DNA from: an uncultured Bacteroidales bacterium
Lineage (GTDB): Bacteria; Bacteroidota; Bacteroidia; Bacteroidales; UBA932
NCBI GenBank assembly: GCA_946530505.1
Contig: CAMNAD010000008.1
Coordinates: 1-19,259, forward strand
Length of the DNA: 19,259 bases
Direction: 5' to 3'
A model generated the notes under the pieces. It saw nothing but the letters and a program-made list of their open reading frames with translations. It searched no databases and had not been told where the DNA came from. Positions 13,872 through 19,259 of the stretch are shown here, in pieces. Within the stretch, counting starts at the first letter, position 1. Every line of letters begins with the position of its first letter. Both the position numbers and the translations under genes were made by a program.

Positions 13872-14786
13872 ATGAAACTGTTATTTAAAACCATTCTAGT
13901 TATTGCAGCCCTTTCTACGGCCGTGTTCGTATCCTGCAATAAGAACAATGATGACCCCTACGGCAATACCGACAATTATGTCGCCAAGCCTGTCGAAGCC
14001 CCTGTTTTCGTGAAGGAAGCAGTTGTCGTTGACCTTACTTCCGCTCCTGTTCCTGTCACGAACAAGAAAGGAGACAGAATCAAGAGCCTTGAATTCACCG
14101 AGTCCGGATATGCTATCATTACCACTGACAAATATGCATTGAAGTCATCCAATGACGGTGAGACCACAACAGTTACCACCTTTACCTATAATGCCGGCGT
14201 TTACGATGTGCTCGGTTTCGGTAAGGTTGAGATCAAGGGCGCTACCGTCACCATCACAGCTACAGGCACCGGAGACGATGCTCCCAGCGAAAATTACAAC
14301 GGCGCTGCCGAAATCAACAGCGGCAACAGCACAAACGACGTCTACAGTTCCTGGAAGATTCATTCCACAAATGTAGTAGTGAAAGGCAACGGGATTTCTG
14401 TCGACCACCTTTTCGAAGGCTCCAAGGCCTCAAGTCTCTATGAGATGGCCAAATACATCAACGAGAAAAAGCAGGTCATCAAGGCAGAGGATTTCGTGGA
14501 TTACGCAATCGAGAGCGTGACACTCACCAAGAACGGTACATTCCTCGTCAAGTTCAGCAAGGCCAAACCTTATGTCGGTGACTTCAAGCTCTCCGGCAAA
14601 TCTTTCTCATACAAGCTTAACGTCGAAGGCAACTTTGCCCTCAATGCAGAGGCTACCGGAAGCGTAGAGATTGACTCAAAGACCAACCTTTGTGTCCTTG
14701 TAATCAATGGCCATTTCAGCTATAACAACGATTCCTATACCACCAAGGTAACGCTCAATCTCGAGCAGATCAAGGAGGTTAAATAG
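13872..14786 (+). CDS. Unrecognised lipoprotein, OMP partner
   Basis: A 304-residue lipoprotein: a hydrophobic signal (1-21) ends in the lipobox FVSC with lipidated Cys22, followed by NKNNDD. Acidic residues just after the cysteine resemble the Bacteroidota lipoprotein export signal that sends proteins to the cell surface, although the match is loose. The mature part is rich in Thr, Val, Lys and Asn with alternating strand-like pattern (KVEIKGATVTITATGTGDD, 117-135), suggesting all-beta structure, plus one helical stretch (SSLYEMAKYINEKKQ, 187-201). I do not recognise a family or catalytic motif. Its position directly after the OMP gene and before a strong terminator suggests the two proteins work together at the outer membrane. 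Confidence 0.75.
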   Translation: MKLLFKTILVIAALSTAVFVSCNKNNDDPYGNTDNYVAKPVEAPVFVKEAVVVDLTSAPVPVTNKKGDRIKSLEFTESGYAIITTDKYALKSSNDGETTTVTTFTYNAGVYDVLGFGKVEIKGATVTITATGTGDDAPSENYNGAAEINSGNSTNDVYSSWKIHSTNVVVKGNGISVDHLFEGSKASSLYEMAKYINEKKQVIKAEDFVDYAIESVTLTKNGTFLVKFSKAKPYVGDFKLSGKSFSYKLNVEGNFALNAEATGSVEIDSKTNLCVLVINGHFSYNNDSYTTKVTLNLEQIKEVK

Positions 14787-14805
14787 TTACGCATGAATAA
14801 AGCGC

Positions 14806-14840
14806 GAAGGGCACTCTTTGACGAGTGTCCTTCTTTTTTT
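14806..14840 (+). terminator. Intrinsic terminator of the OMP/lipoprotein unit
   Basis: GAAGGGCACTC (14806-14816) pairs with GAGTGTCCTTC (14823-14833), 11 bp with one G-U, around the loop TTTGAC, followed by seven T residues. It lies 20 bases after the lipoprotein stop. The loop also holds the TTTG that serves as the -33 element of the folE promoter. Confidence 0.88.
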
Positions 14841-14849
14841 GTATATTTG
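14817..14849 (+). promoter_or_regulatory. folE: folE promoter, TTTG-N21-TATATTTG, nested in the upstream terminator
   Basis: TTTG at 14817-14820 is the terminator loop and TATATTTG is at 14842-14849, 21 bases apart, the upper end of the usual spacing. The -7 box ends seven bases before the folE ATG, so the transcript should have almost no leader. Confidence 0.65.
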
Positions 14850-14856
14850 CCCTGCT

Positions 14857-15450
14857 ATGGCTTACAAGATGATAGAACAATACGATGCAGATACTACATG
14901 CAAACTCGCAGAGCATGTAAAGGAGATACTTGCCCTGATAGGGGAGGACAGTGATAGAGAAGGCCTTCAGAAGACTCCGGAAAGGGTGGCAAAGGCTCTG
15001 CAGTTCCTGACGAAAGGATATTCCGAGAATGGCACTGAAATCATCAAATCCGCTCTTTTCGAAGAAGATTACAAGCACATGGTGGTTGTCAAGGACATAG
15101 AATTGTTTTCTATGTGCGAGCATCATATGATGCCTTTCATCGGCAAAGCCCATGTAGCATATATCCCGGATGGCAAGATTACCGGTCTGAGCAAGATAGC
15201 CAGGGTAGTGGAGGCCTACGCCCGCCGTCTGCAGGTGCAGGAGCGTCTGACAGAGCAGATTCGCGACTGCATCCAGGATGCCCTTCATCCCTTGGGTGTA
15301 GCGGTCGTTATTGAAGCTATGCACACTTGCATGAGCATGAGGGGAGTACAAAAAACCAACGCCGTAACAACGACGTCGGCTTTTTCCGGGATATTCCTCA
15401 AATCTGCCCGCACCCGTAACGAGTTTCTGGGGCTGATAGGGAGGGACTAG
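14857..15450 (+). CDS. folE: GTP cyclohydrolase I
   Basis: FolE converts GTP to 7,8-dihydroneopterin triphosphate, the first step toward tetrahydrofolate and other pterins, and in some bacteria also feeds queuosine synthesis. The 197-residue protein has the zinc site SMCEHHMMPF (85-94; Cys87, His90) completed by HTCMSMRG (156-163; Cys158), so it is the zinc-dependent type IA. KTPERVAKA (39-47), LSKIARVVEAYARRLQVQER (111-130) and the C-terminal RTRNEFL are also typical. The ATG at 14857 yields the normal N-terminus; an upstream in-frame codon at 14818 lies inside the terminator loop. Its TAG stop overlaps the stop of the convergent channel gene. Confidence 0.97.
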   Translation: MAYKMIEQYDADTTCKLAEHVKEILALIGEDSDREGLQKTPERVAKALQFLTKGYSENGTEIIKSALFEEDYKHMVVVKDIELFSMCEHHMMPFIGKAHVAYIPDGKITGLSKIARVVEAYARRLQVQERLTEQIRDCIQDALHPLGVAVVIEAMHTCMSMRGVQKTNAVTTTSAFSGIFLKSARTRNEFLGLIGRD

Positions 15451-16373
15451 TCCTTGTTGATGTTAACGGTTACCTGAGGGTAGCTGAACTTGATGCCTGT
15501 TTCGGGCAGGCGGGTGTAAAGGTTTTCATTGATCCAGAAGTAAACATCCCAATAATCTTCGGCCTTTACCCATGTACGTGTTACGAGGGTAATTGTGCTT
15601 TCACCCAGCTCGAGGAGGGCTACGAACGGATCTGCAGCACCGGGAGTGCCGGCATTCAAGGTCTTGGGGTTCGATTTGATGATGTCGAGTACCGTTGCCT
15701 TTGCCTTTTCAATGTCGGTTCCGTATGCAACGCCGACATTTATGTCCACACGTCTTAAGTCCTTGACAGAGAAGTTGTTGATATTGCCGCTGGAGAGGGC
15801 TCCGTTGGGGATGAATACTACTCGGTTGTCCAGGGTGACCAGTTTGGTGCTGGTGATGTTGATTTCACTGACAATGCCTGTAAAGCCTTGTGCTTCAATG
15901 AAATCGCCTGCTTTTAAGGGCTTGAAGACCAGCAGCATTATGCCACCTGCAAAATTCTGTACAGTGCCGCTCAGGGCCATTCCTATGGCCATTCCACCAG
16001 CTGCCAGAAGCGCTGCCAGGGAGGTCGTATTTACCCCCAGGGCACCAACGGTAAGTATTATCAGCAGTACCCAAAGAGTGATGGAAACCAGACTTTTTAC
16101 AAAAGAAGCAAGGGCAGCATCGGATGCTTTTTTCTCAAGCCCTTTGGCGACCATTCTGGTGATTCTTTTTATCAGCCATGCTCCGATGATGTAGATGGCA
16201 AGTGCGGCAAGGACTTTGAGTCCGAAATGCAGCGCCTGCTGGCCAAGCGTCTGCAGGAGTACGTTGGGTTCAGTGTCTTTCAATGCTGAAAGAGTTTCTG
16301 CTGTCTTTGCCTTGATGGAATCGGCAGTAAACTGTTCGACTGCCGCTTCGGCTTGTAAAAGATTGATCTGCAT
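15447..16373 (-). CDS. MscS-family small-conductance mechanosensitive channel
   Basis: An inner-membrane channel that opens under membrane tension to release solutes during osmotic downshock. The 308 residues show an N-terminal amphipathic region, TM1 (about 50-70), TM2 (about 92-113) and the Gly/Ala-rich pore helix TM3 (about 116-149: LAALLAAGGMAIGMALSGT then NFAGGIMLLVFKPLKAGDFI). The cytosolic beta domain follows with FTGIVSEINITSTKLVTLDN (164-183) and VFIPNGALSSGNINNFS (186-202), hallmarks of MscS. There is no extra periplasmic domain, so it is the short MscS type rather than MscK or MscM. It lies 55 bases after cls on the same strand and may be co-transcribed. It converges on folE with overlapping stop codons. 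Confidence 0.95.
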   Translation of the reverse strand: MQINLLQAEAAVEQFTADSIKAKTAETLSALKDTEPNVLLQTLGQQALHFGLKVLAALAIYIIGAWLIKRITRMVAKGLEKKASDAALASFVKSLVSITLWVLLIILTVGALGVNTTSLAALLAAGGMAIGMALSGTVQNFAGGIMLLVFKPLKAGDFIEAQGFTGIVSEINITSTKLVTLDNRVVFIPNGALSSGNINNFSVKDLRRVDINVGVAYGTDIEKAKATVLDIIKSNPKTLNAGTPGAADPFVALLELGESTITLVTRTWVKAEDYWDVYFWINENLYTRLPETGIKFSYPQVTVNINKD

Positions 16374-16423
16374 GGGGAAGTGTATTATTCAACGGTTAAC
16401 TTAACATAATATAAATTGTGTAA

Positions 16424-16431
16424 CAAAATTA
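16424..16431 (-). promoter_or_regulatory. -7 box TAATTTTG upstream of the MscS gene, overlapping the cls stop
   Basis: Read on the minus strand, TAATTTTG matches TAnnTTTG and its first three bases are the cls stop codon TAA. No good -33 match is present. It would give a leader of about 45 bases, so the channel may be transcribed both with cls and alone. Confidence 0.4.
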
Positions 16432-17880
16432 CAATATTCCGGAAAGCAGCCTCATTATCCTGGAAAACAGTGACTGATACCACTTTCTTTCCGCGGCCCA
16501 TTTTTCCGGTTCAAGCAATTCGGAAATCTCCATATCCTTGAAGAAAATCTCTTTGTTGGCAATGGCCGTCCGGCTGTCGTAGATATAAGCGTTGACTTCG
16601 TGGTTCAGATTGAAACTCCTTATGTCGATGTTCGCGCTGCCGATCTGCGACAGATAATCGTCGCACACGAGAGTCTTGGAATGAATGAATTCTCCGCCCC
16701 TCTCATAGATTTTCACGCCGGCGTCCATGCATTCTTTATAAAAGGCCTTGTTTGCAGCTCCCATGAACATGGTATCTACCTTGGCCGGCAACATCAGACG
16801 CACGTCTATGCCTCGCAAAGCGGCTGATTTCAAGGCATTTAGAAAGGATACGGGGGGCACGAAATAAGGAGTCTGCATGTAGACGTATTCCCTGGCGTTC
16901 TGGAGCACCCATTCATAGCCCATCTGCAGCAGAGGCCACCTGGAATCCGACTCGTCCGGGACAATCTGCATTAGTTTATCCTTGAAGACGCCTTCCGGAA
17001 CCTCTGAATACTCCTTATAGTAATAAGAGAGAGGTTTTTTGAGCTTTCCTCCGGAAGTCAGCCAGGAGTCAAGGAATATGGTCTGGAGGGCTGCGACGGC
17101 ATTGCCTTCGATACGCATGTGGGTATCTCTCCACTGGAAGAAATAGTGATTGTTGATGTTCATTCCTCCGGTGTAGGCGATTTTGCCGTCAATCACCACT
17201 ATCTTCCTGTGATTCCGGTAGTTGAGCTTCATCGGAATCGTCAGGATACCCTGCTTGCTGTTGGTGAAACGCTCAACCTCTATTCCCATTTTTTTCATTC
17301 GGTTGTAATACGAAGTGGGAATCGGGAAATCTGCTATATTTTCGTTGAGAAAGCGCACTTCAACGCCTTCGGATGCCTTTTTGCCGAGAGCCTCCATCAC
17401 TTCCCTGCCCCCTCTGTCATTGCCGAAATGAAAATATTCCAAGTGAATGGATTCTCTCGCTTCAGCAATGTCTTTCAGCAGAAGTTCCTGTTTCCTAAGT
17501 CCGGAAGTGATGATTTCGAAGGAGTTGCCCGAACTAAGGTTATTGCCTGCGGCGGAATTCGCAAGGAGTTTCGCCAGAGGACGGAATCGTTCTTCTACCT
17601 CGTCAAAGGGCATCTCCCCATTCAGCAGTTTTAAGACTGTATCGTTCTTTTCTTCGGTAAATATCTTTATGGCTGCATCGTGCCTGCGCCGGAAAAAAAC
17701 GTGGTGACGGTAGTTGATGCCGAACATCAGATATAGCAGTATTCCTACTACCGGGAGGAAGGTTATCGTCACCAGCCAGGCGAGTTTCGTGCCGTGGTCT
17801 CCGTTGTCGAAAATGATGATAATGGCCACCCCAATGAAGAGAAGCCCCAGAAGAACGGACAATATGATATTGGCTATCAC
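16429..17880 (-). CDS. cls: Cardiolipin synthase (phospholipase D superfamily)
   Basis: Cls joins two phosphatidylglycerol molecules to make cardiolipin and glycerol at the inner membrane. The 483 residues match the usual length. Two N-terminal membrane helices (about 5-24 and 33-53) precede two HKD catalytic motifs: NHRKIVVID (223-231; His224, Lys226, Asp231) with GGMNI, and IHSKTLVCD (399-407; His400, Lys402, Asp407) with IGSANIDIRSF. TPYFVPP (337-343) is a further family mark. Translation must begin at the GTG at 17880, because no ATG occurs before residue 52, which is already in the second helix. A TATTTTTG box ends five bases before this GTG. The gene diverges from the pectinesterase and precedes the MscS gene, grouping two membrane-related genes. 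Confidence 0.95.
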   Translation of the reverse strand: MIANIILSVLLGLLFIGVAIIIIFDNGDHGTKLAWLVTITFLPVVGILLYLMFGINYRHHVFFRRRHDAAIKIFTEEKNDTVLKLLNGEMPFDEVEERFRPLAKLLANSAAGNNLSSGNSFEIITSGLRKQELLLKDIAEARESIHLEYFHFGNDRGGREVMEALGKKASEGVEVRFLNENIADFPIPTSYYNRMKKMGIEVERFTNSKQGILTIPMKLNYRNHRKIVVIDGKIAYTGGMNINNHYFFQWRDTHMRIEGNAVAALQTIFLDSWLTSGGKLKKPLSYYYKEYSEVPEGVFKDKLMQIVPDESDSRWPLLQMGYEWVLQNAREYVYMQTPYFVPPVSFLNALKSAALRGIDVRLMLPAKVDTMFMGAANKAFYKECMDAGVKIYERGGEFIHSKTLVCDDYLSQIGSANIDIRSFNLNHEVNAYIYDSRTAIANKEIFFKDMEISELLEPEKWAAERKWYQSLFSRIMRLLSGIL

Positions 17881-17885
17881 TTCTA

Positions 17886-17893
17886 CAAAAATA
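17886..17893 (-). promoter_or_regulatory. cls: -7 box TATTTTTG of cls
   Basis: An exact TAnnTTTG match on the minus strand, ending five bases before the GTG start. No TTTG at -33; that position falls inside the -7 box of the opposite promoter. Confidence 0.5.
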
Positions 17894-17910
17894 ATAAAAA
17901 CTATTATTAT

Positions 17911-17918
17911 TATCTTTG
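17911..17918 (+). promoter_or_regulatory. -7 box TATCTTTG of the pectinesterase gene
   Basis: An exact TAnnTTTG match ending six bases before the ATG at 17925. No TTTG at -33; that position falls inside the cls -7 box, so the two promoters occupy the same DNA. Confidence 0.6.
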
Positions 17919-17924
17919 CAAGAT

Positions 17925-19259
17925 ATGAAAAGATTTTTGATCATTATCTTCTCCGCAATATTGGCATCATGCTCCGGCGAGAAAGCTCCTGAGCCTGAAA
18001 CGGATCCGGTAAACGATCCGGCCCCTGTGGAAACACCAGCTGATGCCGCCTTGATGTGTACGGACTCCCCTCTCCTGCTTGAACTGGCTTCCAGACCGGA
18101 ACTCGGATCATCCGGGAGCATAAAGGTTTACGATTCATCCGACAATCTTGTCGATGAAATCAATCTGGCCGACCTGCAGACGGTTACCATACGCGAAGAC
18201 GGGCAGATGATACCCAAGTCGCAGATTGTCAAAGAGAGTACGTACAACACATTTATGGATGCGGTAAAGTGCTCAACACGATGGAGGATAATTCATTACA
18301 CTCCCCTTCGAGTTCAAGCGAAGGCTCTGGAGATCAAATTGCACAGCGGAGTTCTCGACTTCGGCAAAGAGTACTATGTTACAATAGACAAAGACTTTGT
18401 CAAAGGGCACAAGGGTATCGCCAAGGGCGAATGGACTTTCAAGACCAAGTCCAAGCCTTCTTCCAGATCCGAACTTAAAGTGAAATCTGACGGCAGCGCG
18501 GACTTTTGCACAGTGCAGGGCGCGGTCAGCTATGCTGCTACCCTGGGTAAGGCTGCTGAAGTTGTAATCAACATTGCCTCAGGAGTTTATAATGAAACTG
18601 TATTCATCCGGGAAAAGAATTCCCTGACGTTAAAAGGCGAGAACAGGGCAAATACCGTTATCAGTTACGCGAATAATGAAAGCTATGCCAATGGAAGCGG
18701 CGCGAGCATCGGAGCCAAGCCTGCTGTTGGCAGTGCTATTGGTGCTTGCGGAGGCCGCGGCGTCATTCTTGCGGAAAGTTGCGACGGACTTGCAATAGAG
18801 AATCTTACCTTGAAAAACAGCTTCGGTGAGCTGAAAGGTCAGGCGGAGGTAATATATTTCAACGGCAACGGTAAACTTGTCGTAGAAAACTGTTCATTGT
18901 ATTCTCTCCAGGACACATTCCTCTGCAAAGGACAGGTATATGTGCATAATTCGCTCATAGCCGGGCACTGCGACTTCATCTGGGGTTATCCAAAGGCCTG
19001 CCTTTTCGAGGACTGTGAAATCCGTTCGGAAGCGGCCGGATATATAGTTCAGGCCCGGGTACAGAACAAGACAGACAAGGGTTTCGTTTTCCTCAATTGC
19101 AGGCTTACTGCCGCGGAAGGTGTTAAGGATGGCTCAATGTATCTGGCACGATCTGGAGGCAGCAGCGACTATTTTGACAATGTGTCATTCATCAGTTGCA
19201 CGATGTCGCCGGTTATTGCGGCAAGCGGATGGTACACCAATCCGGCCCCCAATCCATCC
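17925..19259 (+). CDS. Lipoprotein pectinesterase (CE8) with SbsA Ig-like domain, 3' end cut
   Basis: The frame is open from the ATG at 17925 to the window edge (445 codons). Residues 1-15 are a lipoprotein signal ending in LASC with Cys16. Residues about 40-185 resemble a bacterial Ig-like (SbsA/Big_5) domain, opening with PELGSSGSIKVYDSSDNLVD and closing with GEWTFKTKSKP. From about 190 a right-handed beta-helix of carbohydrate esterase family 8 follows: GQAEVIYF with Gln306, SLQDTFLC with Asp330 (acid/base), GHCDFIWG with Asp350 (nucleophile) and YLARSGG with Arg409. GWYTNPAPNP near the end matches the family's C-terminus, so little is missing. It removes methyl esters from homogalacturonan outside the cell, preparing pectin for lyases. 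Any partner genes would lie beyond the window. Confidence 0.92.
   Translation, partial: MKRFLIIIFSAILASCSGEKAPEPETDPVNDPAPVETPADAALMCTDSPLLLELASRPELGSSGSIKVYDSSDNLVDEINLADLQTVTIREDGQMIPKSQIVKESTYNTFMDAVKCSTRWRIIHYTPLRVQAKALEIKLHSGVLDFGKEYYVTIDKDFVKGHKGIAKGEWTFKTKSKPSSRSELKVKSDGSADFCTVQGAVSYAATLGKAAEVVINIASGVYNETVFIREKNSLTLKGENRANTVISYANNESYANGSGASIGAKPAVGSAIGACGGRGVILAESCDGLAIENLTLKNSFGELKGQAEVIYFNGNGKLVVENCSLYSLQDTFLCKGQVYVHNSLIAGHCDFIWGYPKACLFEDCEIRSEAAGYIVQARVQNKTDKGFVFLNCRLTAAEGVKDGSMYLARSGGSSDYFDNVSFISCTMSPVIAASGWYTNPAPNPS

Noticed and set aside
18241..18360. Suspected frameshift in the pectinesterase, where composition changes between the Ig-like domain strands
   Set aside because: Codon-by-codon reading from 17925 to 19259 stays open in one frame and the motifs on both sides are in that frame.
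1..19259. Mobile elements, CRISPR arrays, toxin-antitoxin or phage-defence genes
   Set aside because: No transposase, integrase, direct-repeat array, Cas or recognised defence domain was found. The XRE gene lacks an adjacent toxin-like partner, since its neighbour is cinA.

Overview
The window looks like a chromosomal stretch from a member of the Bacteroidota, most likely the order Bacteroidales. The main sign is the promoter architecture. TTTG-N19-21-TAnnTTTG elements, typical of the Bacteroidota housekeeping sigma factor, occur at 544-574, 9903-9933 (minus), 12739-12769 and 14817-14849. Lone TAnnTTTG boxes sit in front of several other genes, and clear Shine-Dalgarno sequences are scarce. 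The gene content agrees: a DUF3467 protein, a Bacteroidota-type XRE regulator, a long-form QueA, a Bacteroidales-type outer-membrane barrel protein and a lipoprotein pectinesterase. I see no insertion sequence, phage gene, CRISPR array or rRNA.

Layout. 1-506: the 3' part of a tRNA-Cys, its terminator and a FlK-like hotdog thioesterase. 507-725: an AT-rich gap with a complete promoter and, about 80 bases on, a strong intrinsic terminator, so a short RNA or an attenuated leader. 726-8086: a packed seven-gene run (DUF3467, kdsC, maf, valS, YbgC-like thioesterase, ABC-F ATPase, M19 dipeptidase) with TAATG/ATGA-type overlaps, ending at an 18-bp bidirectional hairpin. 8168-9883 (minus): an XRE regulator followed by cinA. 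9884-10384: a 501-base gene-free, AT-rich gap containing repeated TGTAAA/TTTACA motifs. 10385-12725: queA and a PlsC-like acyltransferase. 12808-14786: an outer-membrane protein and an unrecognised lipoprotein. 14857-15450: folE. 15447-17880 (minus): cls, then an MscS channel. 17925 to the end: a lipoprotein pectinesterase, cut off by the window edge.

How the genes fit together. The window is mostly housekeeping: translation (valS, ABC-F, queA, tRNA-Cys), nucleotide-pool and cofactor maintenance (maf, cinA, folE) and envelope building (kdsC for LPS Kdo, the PlsC-like enzyme and cls for phospholipids, MscS for osmotic release). Niche functions are the surface OMP/lipoprotein pair and pectin de-esterification.

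I did not find a convincing new defence or mobile system. The points most worth a second look are: (i) the promoter/terminator leader ahead of the valS-containing run, which holds a tiny frame rich in Val/Leu/Ile codons; (ii) five genes whose -7 box ends only 5-7 bases before the start codon, predicting leaderless mRNAs; (iii) mutually overlapping divergent promoters between cls and the pectinesterase; (iv) a folE promoter whose -33 box lies in the loop of the preceding terminator; (v) the TGTAAA-rich gap beside the XRE gene; and (vi) the OMP/lipoprotein pair with a charge-segregated, pentapeptide-repeat N-terminus.
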